This document shows, one piece after another, positions 19,901 through 31,197 of a stretch of 64,000 bases of DNA (position 1 is its first letter; every line of letters starts with the position of its first letter). Under the pieces are notes generated by a model. It saw nothing but the letters and a program-made list of their open reading frames with translations. It did no database searches and had not been told where the DNA came from. Source of the DNA: Pseudevernia furfuracea (taxonomy: Eukaryota > Ascomycota > Lecanoromycetes > Lecanorales > Parmeliaceae); NCBI GenBank assembly GCA_022315425.1, contig JAIUPT010000036.1, forward strand, positions 558,001 through 622,000, in the 5' to 3' direction. The position numbers were made by a program, and so were the translations under genes.

Positions 19901-21095
19901 TATCGACCGCGGCTGGGAGCGTTGTTGCCACAACTTTCTCATTCTGTATCGTCAAAGGCTTCATATCTGAAACAATGTCCATGGAGGATTCGACGCCGAT
20001 CATTTTTACTTCTCCATCAACTCTCTCCGTCGTTGTTTCCTCAGGCTGCAACGGGATATCTTGCTCTTTCTTCGACTCTTCATTCGATTGCGATACAGCA
20101 CTACCCCCCAGCATCTTGCCCGGAAGCTCGAAGACATCACTAGAGCTTGCCATAACTGTGACATCAACATTGTAGTCCTCCTCTCCTTCGCCAGGATAAT
20201 AGTCCCATACATTTATCCTGCCTCGACTTTGTGGCACTGGTTTCTGCGTGGGCCGTGGGGGCAGAGATGGCATTTGGGGCGTGTCATTTAAGAAAGGTGC
20301 GGCAACTGGACGGGTGGTCTGATCGCTGTTTTCAATGGGACTCGCGCTGACGACCGGTGCCATATGCAGCCGCGCATTTCCATACACACGCTTGTAGGCG
20401 GGCGATTTCATGAGTATTGAGTCGATGTCGAGTGTCACTGATGGGTCAAGTGACAATACAGAGGCCGCATCTTGGAAACTCATGTTGTCCAGCGCCAAAG
20501 ATGCTGTCTCTGCCCGTACCTGCTCTATTATCGTTCGGCTCTCTTCTTTTGCCAGTTTCTGCCTTTTCTCCGTCGCAGTTCTGCATTGGAAGATGGTCAA
20601 TAGAAGCTGTAGAGCCCGGACTTGACCTTCGAGGTTGGATATGTATTCTTTTAGGATGTCTTCCAGCCAAAGATACTTGATTTTTTGTTTCAGTCCAGGC
20701 ATATAGCCTGAGTCGTCCAATTTCCCATCGATAACGCTGATCAAGATTGCGCAGCAGCTCAGAGACATTCCCAGGTCCTTGTCGAGTTGTCTTGAGGGTC
20801 CTGTTGGATCTTGGTCGCTTGCTCGCCATTCGTAGAGAGCTTCTAAGGCGGCTCGAATCGTAGACAGCTGGCTTGCGACCAGTGTAGTGTTGAGCGCGAC
20901 ATTGTTGTAGCTCTCTCTAACTTCGTTCAACCGCTTGGCTACTTTGGCGACGCTGTCAATGACCTGCCAATGATGTCGGAGTCAGCCTCTCCTTTCCAAA
21001 AGGATGTTTCAAGCCTTGGGACGTTATGAAGTACAAACTCCAGGGATGTGTACACGTACCTGCAGAATGGAGCTGAGACCCGCGATGACTTCCAT
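16923..21095 (-). CDS. HeLo/STAND-type N-terminus with ankyrin repeats
   Basis: Two exons, 21060-21095 (MEVIAGLSSILQ) and 16923-20963, separated by a 96-bp intron (20964-21059); product 1,358 residues. The first 150 residues (MEVIAGLSSILQVIDS.. with a following helical bundle) resemble the fungal N-terminal domains of STAND/NLR proteins (HeLo-like group). Residues about 200-800 are Ser/Pro-rich and probably disordered. Residues about 840-1205 hold eight to ten ankyrin repeats (e.g. GRTALHIAVASSR, GSKPLHIAVELDK, ASSLHLAAQAGQ, ALMMAVETED). No NACHT or NB-ARC NTPase motif is seen between them, so this is not a full NLR. The C-terminus is Tyr/Pro/Gln-rich. Likely a scaffold or recognition protein. 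The next gene upstream, on the same strand, has a comparable N-terminus. Confidence 0.8.
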
Positions 21096-21615
21096 ACCTC
21101 CCCATACACAGGCTGCAGAGAGTAAAGGACTAGCCCGTATGGGCAGACTGAAGCACTGCGCCGAGTCATAGCGAAATCGTGTGGATTTGAGCAATGCTCT
21201 CTGAGGCACAGCCTCTTGGCTGCACCATGGATTGCAAATTAAGGTACAATCCCTGTTATTGCCAAGCCCTTTCGGAGAAACATTGCTCCTGCTCCGATCA
21301 TCTTATGTCGGTCCGAGGCCCAAGCAACAGTTATAAGGTACTTAAAGCAAGCCGCTCGGAAAGCGGTTACGAAAACAGTTTTGATGGCCATTGAACGCTA
21401 TAATGCATTGCTAAAGTATATTTATAGCTCGTTTCCCAAAACCAGTCCGGTGCTTTTACTCTACAGGCTCTCCAATATCATCACCGACCTTAACCAAAGC
21501 TTCGTTATCACCATACACATCCATGACTTTGTAGATAATTGCTGGCCTCGCTCCTACTTGCACGCCATGGTACCCTTGACAATTGTTCACTCAGCTGAGG
21601 AGAGCTCGCACATCT
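21096..21615. other. Gap between the two HeLo-type genes
   Basis: 520 bp separating tandem minus-strand genes; probably holds the ankyrin-gene promoter and the 3' end of the next transcript. Nothing else is recognised. Confidence 0.4.
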
Positions 21616-23037
21616 TCAATACGGTCGTGGGGCCCTCTTTGGGATTACGAAAGTCTCATCGTAGGTTGGTGGGGGTGTTGCAAAGACTTGCACCAACGGT
21701 TCACCAAGTTCGAAGTTGGTATATTCAGCCAACAGACTCTTGACCAAGTCGTCATCCGATGGTTCGCTGGCTAGTTGCGGCCCGGCCCATCGCTGGCCAT
21801 CATTATTCCCCCATCCGTCTTTGTGCTCCGTTTCTTCCTTTTCTGCTTTGTGTTCTTTGCGCTTCTTCTCAACGACGTCCTGCTTTCGCTCCTTTTCGGC
21901 CAAGCTATAGTATATAGGAGATTGAGAATCAGGAACATGATGGTACTCGGTATGCATTTTTTGTCTATGCCTGTGCATGCCCCCAGTAGATCTGTTTTGG
22001 ATGTTGCTTCGTGAGGATTTGGGTATCCCGACTCGTCGTTCGATTATCATTTTGAATTTGCGACTAGTGACCTTCCCGAACAGGTCATGAAAACCTGTCC
22101 AGCTCTGAGAGGAGATTGATCGGATGGTCGGGTCATCAGCGTTAAAAGTGCTCCGACAGTTTCCCAGGACCCTTGCGAGTATGGCGTCCCGTTCTGGAGA
22201 TGACAAACTATCTACCATTGAAGCAACCTCACGTAAATTTTGTGGCGAAGTGTTCAATGCTTTTGCAATCTGTTGCTGGGATAGCGGTATTGGCGTGATC
22301 AGGAAATTGTCGAACGCCCCGTCGGACAATGTGTTGGGAGTAACAGACCAAGCCTCTAAAACCGTTTGAACTTCTGAGGAATCCCTGGATTCTGAGTCGG
22401 AGTCTTCGCTTTCAATAGCAACAGGACCTCTGTGGCCACCTCCGCCACCAAATGCCGAGGTACTTTGCTGCCGTCCAATGGCAGCAATCATCCGGATAAG
22501 ATCATTCTGCTCTTCCCGGTCCACGCTGTCCGTCATGTGGGCGTGTCGCAAGTGGACGACTTGAAGTATCAAAGTCAGCGTGCCCTTAGCATCTCTGAGT
22601 GCGCTTCGGAGCGATTCCATCCCAGGTTGCAAGAACGGCCATTTCATGCGCTCAAGTTTTGACAAATTGATCTTTGGAGATACGTCTTGGGTCTTCGTCC
22701 TCGACTTATACACGTCCCGCAATTGCTGACTGGCTTTGCCTAGGATATCCTTGAGCTCGTTGAATATGTGCTCGCATCTAGTGGAGGAAGCCTTGATATT
22801 CTGGACTTGATCGGGTTTGAACATCCCAACGGATTTCTTGGTAGGCACCTTCTTCCCCATAAGCTCGCCTAGCTCTCGAAGCGTCCCGGCCGTGACCGAG
22901 ACATCCGTGCCCACATCTCGGATTCTTTCGGGTGCCGTACCGACCTGGTCCGCGAACGCGATCAGCTTCACTGATATTTGAATTCCTGCTCCTGCAATGG
23001 CAAGGATAGAAGCAGCGGCGCCGACGACGGCCTCCAT
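21616..23037 (-). CDS. HeLo-like STAND N-terminal-domain protein
   Basis: Single-exon frame of 473 codons. It opens MEAVVGAAASILAIAGAGIQ.., then a helical region to about residue 185, the pattern of the fungal N-terminal domain of STAND proteins (Pfam Helo_like_N/PigL_N-type; assignment from memory). In NLRs such domains pass on cell-death or immune-type signals. No NTPase, WD40, TPR or ankyrin region follows. Instead there is a Gly-rich linker, a middle helical region (residues 225-330), a highly charged Lys/Glu segment (about 385-415) that may form a coiled coil, and an acidic end with SDDDLVKSLLAEY. Function is inferred only from the N-terminus. Confidence 0.75.
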   Translation of the reverse strand: MEAVVGAAASILAIAGAGIQISVKLIAFADQVGTAPERIRDVGTDVSVTAGTLRELGELMGKKVPTKKSVGMFKPDQVQNIKASSTRCEHIFNELKDILGKASQQLRDVYKSRTKTQDVSPKINLSKLERMKWPFLQPGMESLRSALRDAKGTLTLILQVVHLRHAHMTDSVDREEQNDLIRMIAAIGRQQSTSAFGGGGGHRGPVAIESEDSDSESRDSSEVQTVLEAWSVTPNTLSDGAFDNFLITPIPLSQQQIAKALNTSPQNLREVASMVDSLSSPERDAILARVLGNCRSTFNADDPTIRSISSQSWTGFHDLFGKVTSRKFKMIIERRVGIPKSSRSNIQNRSTGGMHRHRQKMHTEYHHVPDSQSPIYYSLAEKERKQDVVEKKRKEHKAEKEETEHKDGWGNNDGQRWAGPQLASEPSDDDLVKSLLAEYTNFELGEPLVQVFATPPPTYDETFVIPKRAPRPY

Positions 23038-23612
23038 GTGTAGAATCCTGAGTTGGTATGTTCCAAGCTTGCCGGACGCAGCGAAACGATTGATTTACGC
23101 ATTCACTCGAGATATCCGTAGACTATGGCGGCGAGACATTAAAATTTTCAAAGACACAAGTAGACTTTGACGGGGATTGTGTCCCTCTAAGTGAAAGAAC
23201 CGAAAAGCGGTCAGCCGAGTTGAAGGTCAACGTGTTTGACAGCCATATAAATCCATGTAGGCGCATTTCCTCAGAGAGTGCACCTGCAGAATCAAGGCGT
23301 ACAATCGGGCGCAGTTATGCGAGGCTGCCTGTGCATGCCCCACTTTTGCCTGAAAAAAGAAAGGCGAGAAAATGGGAGCGCGGCCCATTTCCTGGCTGTG
23401 TAAGGCTGGCGATCACTCATGAATGTACAACAGGCTATCATCTGATGGCGGTCGGCTGATGGCGACGTCGATGGGAATTGAGCCAGGTGCGCCTTAGGTG
23501 GTACACACTACACTGCGGATGCACTTCAAAGATGGTGTGCTGCGCCACGGAAGCAGTGGCCGAGATTGGGTATCCCGACCCGCCCCCGCAGAAGAGGCAG
23601 ACACCTAATACC

Positions 23613-23728
23613 TATCCCCCTTGTGGGGTAGTAAGTCACACCCAACCCCAGGGCTACCCGGATAGCGCACCGCGGGGGCATGTTCCGAGGTAGGGTGTGA
23701 CTTAATACCACTACCCCACGAGGGGATA
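23613..23728. repeat. Imperfect inverted repeat (hairpin)
   Basis: The left arm 23613-23643 begins TATCCCCCTTGTGGGGTAGT. The right arm 23693-23728 is its near complement, ending CTACCCCACGAGGGGATA. The loop is about 49 bp. Each arm also contains a smaller CCCC..GGGG palindrome. Could be a decayed MITE. Confidence 0.7.
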
Positions 23729-23870
23729 CGGAGGTACAGTAGGGACCAAAAGTCCTCGACGTCAAGACTGCTACGCCAAGATCTCGGATAACGCCCCACC
23801 TGAAGGGTTGCCCGGACAATGCGCTTGAGAGTTTTTGGAATTGCAGCTGGCCCGAGCCCGATTTAGGGTT
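23727..23870 (+). repeat. Dispersed repeat, copy 1
   Basis: Shares TACGGAGGT, AAAGTCCT, CAAGACT and TCGGATAACGCCC in the same order with 59724-59850, separated by small indels. Direct orientation. No coding capacity is seen. Confidence 0.6.
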
Positions 23871-24695
23871 CAATTCCCCAGAAGATGTTGCTTAAAGCTC
23901 ATTCCATGTCGCTCCTGGGAGATAGTCCCAGGTCCCCCACTATAGGGTCCCCTTCCGAGAGTAGAGTTGGCTGGGCCCCTTTCGTGAAAAAACCATGTCC
24001 TGCTTTTTGACTCGAAACCCTGATGTGTTTGTGTGTTTGTAGACTGTATGTGGTAAGACTTCTCTAAGCCCGAGAGTCCTATAGAGTGCAGTATTCAAAT
24101 TTCAGCTCTTTCTTCGTCAATTTCTGCCTAGTAGACGGGGTTGGCTGAAAGGCTACTGAGAGCCACTACTTCTCAGCAGCCTCTTGCTCGATGAATAAGG
24201 CCAAAGTTTATGATTCGGTGTCATCACGTCGGATACATTTCGGTAAGGCGAAGCCGAACGGTTTGTGTTGAGTATCTCGAGGCACCCCGGGAGAAATAGA
24301 GTGGGGGGTCGCTCGCGTCGTAGATTGAAATAGCGACTAATCAGTGAAAGGAATATGGACGTGTTTCCCTGGGGTACAGAGGTATGGAGGTGTGGAGGTG
24401 GCTCGAAGTAATGTCGTGATGACTGAAGTATACTGCGGTGTCGCGATGTTGTAGCCTGACTGAGTGTAGAGACGTTGAAGCCGAAATGACTGAAACGACA
24501 CGTGACGTAGACTGGTGCCGTTGTCGTGTAGCTGAAATGGATACTGATGTTGAAACTATAAGTGCTTTTGTTAGAGGATAGGTTGGTGTGGGACAGAAGT
24601 AATTGACTATTGGGCTCAGTCGAAGGGAAGACTTTGTTGCCTGACTATCGAAAAGAGCGCGTTTGCGTGCGATTTTTAGGGGATCATTGGTCCCA

Positions 24696-24774
24696 GGGCC
24701 TACAGTCGTGTGATCATCTCATTATGGCCACGGGCAGCTACCTCATGATGAGCTGATCAACGTACTGTAGGCCT
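24696..24774. repeat. Imperfect inverted repeat
   Basis: Arm GGGCCTACAGTCGTGTGATC (24696-24715, extending to 24723) pairs with 24748-24774, which ends GTACTGTAGGCCT. The spacer is about 24 bp. No transposase is nearby. Confidence 0.55.
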
Positions 24775-25062
24775 CAGGCCCGTAGAATGCGTAGTTGTAG
24801 TGCTGTTCTCAAAAATATAGAAGGTAGGGTACATGTATCAATTCCCTTCCATTATTGTTGGCTACTGAAAGCGGTCAGCAATCTGTCGGCTTCCAGTTGG
24901 CAGAGAACACCACATCCTACAAGGATGTCGTATGTCCCTAGATTCAGTTGCAATTTCTCAAAGACGCTTGAATTCACGCCAGCTAGCCTGCTAAGCATTT
25001 GTATCGATTCCCGTAACTTTCACCATTTATCCCAGTACGAAGAATCTAGTGACCCCGCCTGA

Positions 25063-25954
25063 TTATACCAACACTCCCTCCGACTCGACAGCAAAGGTTA
25101 CGTAATTCGAATGGGTAAGCGTAATCCCCTTCCCCGGCCCTCCATCCTCATCAAGATCGCACGTCTGCCCATTCAATTCCTTGCACACAAATCGTCAGCA
25201 AAATACCACGCAAATCAACCACCACCTACACCACCTGTTTGCTCACCTGCAAAGATCCATACCGCCAATACTGAATCACATCCTCCTTCCCCGCAAATTG
25301 CAGCCAGTACGCCTTCCCGCTTTCCAGTTCCCGAAGCCAGTAATCCAATTTCAGACTCAACTTAAAGACCACGTCTTCGCCAGGAGCAACTTGCACAAAG
25401 CCCTTTTCTGGGGTGATGGGGAGCTTGGGATCGCGTGGTTTCGTCCTGTCCGGACGCACTAAGGTTCTGTTCCGTCGGAAACGGAGGATGGAATCGAAGT
25501 TGAGGGAGGGGGATGAGTAGAGCTTGTAGCAGAACTCGAACTGCTCATTTTGAGCCAGTGGGGTGGAGCGCGTGCTGAAGGTTACGGGTTGCTGTTGTGC
25601 GAGATCCGTGGTGGATGGGTCGGGGCGGTAGTGAATGGTTGCTTCGAGGGGATAGTGGGTGCTTTGGGTAGATATGGTTGATGGACCGCTGAAGGATAGA
25701 GAGAAGCGGGGGCGGTTGTTCGAACTTTGACTTGTTTGAGTGAACGGAAACGCGAGATTGGGTGCACATTGTCACAATACCTACTGCTGGTTTGGGTTGT
25801 ATCCTAGGGGTTTGGCTTCTTCGCGCGCACGGTCTGTCATGCGTTCTTTGCGTGCTTGCATCATCTTCTTCCAGGCAGTTCTATCTGTGTCTGCTGCCGT
25901 GGGAGTAGTCACATCAACATCGTCGCAACCGGCCTCTAGCGTTTTTGATGCCAT
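25063..25954 (-). CDS. Conserved-looking fungal protein of unknown function
   Basis: Three exons keep one frame: 25785-25954, 25247-25730 and 25063-25179, with introns 25731-25784 (an acceptor 6 bp further on also keeps frame) and 25180-25246, which has a CTGAC branch site. The spliced protein is 256 residues with no signal peptide. The N-terminus is a charged helix (TAWKKMMQARKERMTDRAREE). The rest looks like a beta-rich domain with FSLSFSGPSTIS, LEATIHYRPD, VVFKLSLKLDYW, YWLQFAGKED and a tail GKGITLTHSNYVTFAVES. I do not recognise the family. Correct splicing across three exons and the periodic hydrophobic pattern argue that it is real. Start is the ATG at 25954 in good context. Confidence 0.7.
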
Positions 25955-28546
25955 GTTCCTTTGTATATATGGCAATCTTAGTATAATTCAGCCCGTTGAA
26001 AGGTGGAAGAATGTTCTTGGATCATTCGAAGATCAATAAGTGCTAATGTTCGCCACCTGCCGCCGTACTCGTGCGTAATTTGCAGGGTCCCTTTGCTGCC
26101 TGGGCGACGTATTCTAGTAGTGGATTTATCGATGCCAGACGGATTGCTGATCTTGCTGACGAATCACGATGAGCTAGGCTGGACTGAGCTCAAAGGAGCA
26201 AGCTTGTATGCCGGTTAATGTTGGTGGCGACAAAGAGGCTGTGCCTTTGAATACGGCTGAGGAGGCTGATGCCAAGTGCTATCAAACAAGCAAAGGAGCT
26301 ACCTGACCAGGGTACCACCTCCCCATGCAATAATGATTACCTATTGCCAATCTTTGCTGTCAAAAGGCCGACTGGGACATCCCTTCTGTGCTTGGAAGCT
26401 GCTGAGTAAAAGCAGTGATGTTGGGATTCCAAGGTCTAAGTTGAGGCTATCTCTCGCCCCCGAACCCAAGGAACCTTGAAGATTAAGCTTACATAATGGT
26501 GGAGACAGCACCGCCGGGTGTGCTGGGACTAAAATCGAACCTCCTACCTTATTCGGGTGTAATTCTATCTCTAATAGGTCTAGCTGTAACGCGGAAATGA
26601 CGCGGAAGCCAAACAAAGTCTGACACACAGTCTGACACGCATTAAAGTTGATGGAACAGTTCTACTAACACATAAGTTACCTTACGTTAGTGTACGCTTC
26701 AAAGCTTACCTATTCCGTACTTATAAGGTTGACTAGGTAGCCTTTCGGAAGAGTCTCAACTAAGGTAAGGTACCTTAAAGGCTTAAAGTATACTCTAGTA
26801 CCTTACGCGTGTTGGAATCTCGTATTACGCTTGTAAAATAAAACATCCACGCCACACAGCAGTCAGCATGATCGTGATGAACCGAATGACCGTTTTGATC
26901 CATCCAACATGCAAAGGATGTTTCACACATCTTACCAGCGCCAGGATCAAGGTTGTAAATTTCCAATTCTCATCTCGTGGTAATGTGAATGTTGGAGGAC
27001 ATATCATCTTTCTCTTGGTCCTTCTAACTTCTGATGATGTTCATGACAGTGCAAACATCTTTCACCCAGCTCTTTTCGCGTCATTGCTCGATAACTGGAA
27101 GGCTGATTGATTCGAAAGTACAAGAGGCTTTCCGAGCAAAGCCAGCTAATAATTCTCAGGAATATCATTCCTTGATAGTTACGAAGCAATCAATCGTAAC
27201 TGCGGGTGTGATGCGGCTAAGCTACAACATAAGGTAGCTAGTATAAAACGACGGTGATGATTTTCCTTCCTCTGCGCCACAATGCCTCATCTTTCAGCTT
27301 CGAAGCTCCGTCCGAATCTCCATTGGAAAATGTTGGCTAGTCACTGCCCCCTGCCGAGTGCCTAGTGCTCCAACATTGATACCGGCAGGTTTTCACACTC
27401 CATCAAGAGTAGTGTTGACAAAGTCTTTGCTACAGGTCACATTCATTGATGGCAAATTGTTTCACCAAGCACTGTTGGTCCTTATATCATCCGAAAGGTT
27501 CAATAACAGCAACGTATTCTTTTACGGAGTCTTTCTAACCCCAAATGCTCGAATGCTCGGCTCGTCAAGTTTGATGTCACACCATGAATCCTTCACGACG
27601 CCTCCTCAAGGCACTGCCGTCTCACCATATATCCTTCAGATCAGTTGCGATGCTGACTCTTCTAGTGAATAAGTGACATCCTCGTCTGAGACTACCTGGA
27701 GCCTCTACTGTTCACGCCATATTGCTGCCAAATTTCACGAAGCATTGTCGGATCTGAAACGTACGAAAGGCAAAATTCTCTCATTACTCAAGAATGAGAG
27801 CCTTTACTCATATGACCATATGCTGAAATGACGGATTTCGCGACTTGCACCTTAATCGAGGATCTCACGCGCTAGTGTTATTCACAACAAGAGGTCGTAG
27901 GTGGGTCAGACACCATAAAATAATTCAACTGATACCCAAGTATCATTTTCAGCTCTTCACCAAATACTTTTGGCCCAGGCTAAAGTGGTTTCTACGCGTC
28001 AAATCTTGCATCTTCGGCGTCTCCTTGATCATGATATCAGACGGGAAGCGTAAAACTATTTTAATCTCACTATTTCTGCAGAACTAAGTCTAATAAAGTC
28101 TGCAAATTGCTCCCTTGAATTAAAATTCTACGATGATTGATTACCTGAGCTACTTTCCGGAAAAAGTACCAATTTTGGCACGAAATGTGAGGTCCGTTGT
28201 TTCAGTATACGGAGTACGAATCACATGCATATTTCGACGAAATATTACACAGCCTGAAGTGATGATTACGGGGCGGGGCGTCGTGCCTCATGCAACCGGC
28301 GTAGGTCTTGGATATGTCATCTTCCAACACTTGGTCCATGTAAGATGTCAATGTTTAGGGATGGAGACTCTACTGTGTTTATGTCATTGGAGAAGGCTTC
28401 AGATGCAAGGTCTGAAGATATATAAAAGCCTCATGTGGCCCCATTCCAGTCTTCAGGTTCTCATCCATAACAGACCTATTATCACAGACATCATCCGAGT
28501 GCTCAAATTTCACACATCCTTACTTCTGACTGTCTCGGTCTTTAAC
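25955..28546. other. 2.6-kb gene-poor stretch
   Basis: No frame carries a recognisable domain. AT-rich sequence at 26640-26830 holds several GGTACCTT/TAAGGTA-type short repeats. The right end contains the promoter of the metalloprotease. No tRNA or rRNA was recognised. Confidence 0.45.
28419..28428 (+). promoter_or_regulatory. TATA box of the metalloprotease gene
   Basis: TATATAAAAG lies 119 bp upstream of the ATG at 28547, the normal distance for a regulated secreted-enzyme gene. Nothing else in this AT-mixed region competes as well. Confidence 0.5.
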
Positions 28547-30006
28547 ATGGTCAACAGAAATATCAGCACTGCTGCTTTTGTCAGCTTAGCTATCTTCTTA
28601 TGTACGATTCCTGGTCATGCATCTCCCTCTGGAGATCGTGCAATCCTTGAATCGAGACTGTAAGTACTTCCCTTCTGGCATGACCTTTGTGTGCTCACAG
28701 GAGTAGTTCTAGCTTGGCAAAGCGAAAATGGACCAACCAATGCACAAGTGACAGCACCCGTGCGGACAGAGTCACCTCTGAGATCCGCGCGATGTCAAAT
28801 ATCGCCTCCGATGCCTCATCCGCCATTTCCAAAACCAGCATTTACTTCAAAGCCTGGGTTCCGGATGACAACCAGGACGATGCCCAAGTGACTGCATACA
28901 AGGATGATTACTATACTCCTGTGATAGGCTTCAACTCGAACAATGATCAGACTGCTATTGTCACTTGCGTGCAAGATGACGAATGTAAGGCAGGCAACGG
29001 ACAAGATGGCAGCTCTTACGCTCACACGGTCTGGGACGAGGACACTGAAACTGGTACCATCAACCTCTGCGATCCATGGTTCGACAACACCAATTTTCCA
29101 AGCACGTCGGACATGTTGACGCACTGCACTGATAACCAGCGTACTGTTGAAGAGTTCGAAACTCCAGCTGCAACCTTGTTACACGAATTCCTCCACCTTG
29201 GCGTTTGCGACAATATACAGGCACCTTTCCAATCCGCGGGGGAGAAATATGGCTCCGTGGATTGCTATAATCTGGCTCGCAACGACGGGGACGCGGCTCT
29301 GGAAAACGCAGACAATTGGATGCTTGTCACCATCGGCACGTATTGGGACAAGACGTGCAACCGCCGCATCTTGACCGGGGTACCCGCCCTTGACAACCCA
29401 CCTACCACGACTGCAACCGCAACAGCTGGCACGCAAGCGACAAGCGCGGCTCCGGCACCACCTCCCCCTCCCCCACCGTACGCCACGGGCACATGCTCCT
29501 TTCACTTGACCGAAACCCAAGACTGCGATTCCAACTACGGCAACAACCTCTACGGCAACGTGCTCATGGTAGACAACAACAAAGCCACCATCGGGCAAAC
29601 CGTCAACGACGACGACCATCCCATCGGCTACCCCATGGACGACGGCAATTCCTACTCGTTCGATAGCAAGTTGCCGCACCCGCTCGTTATCACTGGCGAG
29701 CACGAGAACGACTACGTGCAATTCACCTACGGCAGCCTGAGCTGGCAGAGCAAGACGCCAAATGGCGGTGGCTCGTGCACTGTGGGCGGATGGGACCCGA
29801 GAGATGGACCGGTCTGCAACTTGAGATATGGGAACCAGAATGCGGTAGGCAGAGCCTCTCACCCCTTCCTGGTCCTGTATGTTGATGAATTGATAGGTGA
29901 ACAATATGGACTGCAGCTTCCCGTGCTAGAGTGGGGAGATGAGAATCAATGGGAGGGATGGCGACTGGGACTTATCCCTGCTATCTCTGGAGTTGGACAA
30001 ATATGA
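28547..30006 (+). CDS. Secreted M35-like metalloendopeptidase
   Basis: Two exons, 28547-28659 and 28701-30006, around a 41-bp intron; product 472 residues. A signal peptide (MVNRNISTAAFVSLAIFL) leads into a zinc-protease domain. The HEFLH motif at about residue 199 binds zinc. A downstream region with GSVDCYNLAR and ALENADNWMLV fits the M35/aspzincin (deuterolysin, Lys-specific endopeptidase) pattern, in which a later Asp is the third ligand. A Thr/Ala/Pro linker (about 270-300, ending in a Pro run) joins a second domain of about 170 residues that I do not recognise; it is Gly/Asn/Asp-rich with several Cys. Acts outside the cell on protein substrates. Confidence 0.85.
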
Positions 30007-31197
30007 TGTTTTTCTTCATCACTTCTTTAGGCGTGGGATCGCATGATATTCAAGAATGGTTATAAGGGAGTTCAACAGATCCGTATAGATTGTAAGAGCA
30101 TACTGGGTAGTTGAAATCGTTATCGGAAAGGGCGTAAGGTCAATTGTAAGACTAGCTAGTTGATGAGGAGCGATATGACATGTCAACTTTCTTCTACCAT
30201 CACTGCAAACCTCAGTCATTAATCACGCCTCACATTTCAATCTTTAGCTCTCGCTATCCTAATGTGTTCGATCGAGTCAAGTAGCACCGAGGTCAAAAAC
30301 CTCAAACAGGCAAAACCACGCCAAGAGCGACTGCAAGTCTTGACAGACCGAGGGGGACGATTCGCAACGTGTACCGAGGTCAGAAACCTCCATTGGGCTT
30401 GGCGTGATCCTTCCGAGCGTAAAAATCCTCCAGGCCATTGATCTCGACTGCAGTTGCTTGAACATGGGAGTTCGGAATCAGGCTTTTTGGATCGCAGAAT
30501 GAGCCCTTCGAAAGTGTTTTTTCCTTCAAAGCTAGATATCTACACACCGTTGATCAGAGCCAGAATTTTTCTTCTTTCAAAAGAGAAGACTCCTGTCGCG
30601 AGAGGAACAGTTGGAAGGCGTGGAGCGGTCAGTGGAGCGTGAGTCTTTTGTTCCATGCTGGTTCTTGGTCTTCGGAACATTGGTTCAATTTTCCAGGGGT
30701 TGAGCAGGCTTTATAAAGTTCAGTGGACCGCTAGAAGCTGACCGTTTCCTGAAAGACAACAGTATAAGATTAAAGAAAAAATACGCAGTGAGATCCCGAG
30801 TATTCTCAAAGGTTCTGCATAGAGTTGTCCGGGGAAAGCGAGAGAATTGGACTGGTCACCATCAGCCTGCTCAAGATGGAATCAACTCTTCGGCCGCACG
30901 AGAAGAAGAAGTAAACAAAGCAAATCTGTACCTCCTTAACTAAAGGTAGGTAAGGTACATGGTTGACACCATCCCGGACTTACGAGTAACGGACTTAGCG
31001 GGCTGCCTCAAGGCCGAGCTGCATGAACTTCATGCCTCGAAGGTTACGAGGATCAGGAACAATTTCCACAACATATATACAACAGCTTCCATATCACGAA
31101 GCTTACGAACTCCAACACCTTAAGTTCCGCTTAGCAACTCGGATTCCAATCCGAACGAAGCATTATTCTCCAAATTCCATCAGACCTACATCACAAG
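30007..31197. other. Intergenic, 3' and 5' flanks
   Basis: No gene is supported. Two ACCGAGGTCAxAAACCTC elements, each able to form a small hairpin, lie near 30286 and 30373. CCACGCCAAG (about 30316) and CTTGGCGTGA (about 30399) are near-complementary around them. The right end is probable 5' flank of the SDR gene. Confidence 0.4.

Larger units (their letters stand above)
23038..25062. other. Gene-poor repeat-bearing stretch
   Basis: No coding gene is supported over 2 kb. It contains an imperfect hairpin (23613-23728), one member of a dispersed repeat pair (23727-23870) and a second inverted repeat (24696-24774). Low coding content and diverged repeats suggest old transposon debris. Confidence 0.5.

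Noticed and set aside
29179..29904. 241-codon minus-strand frame
   Set aside because: Antisense to the metalloprotease; low-complexity Val/Ala/Arg composition.
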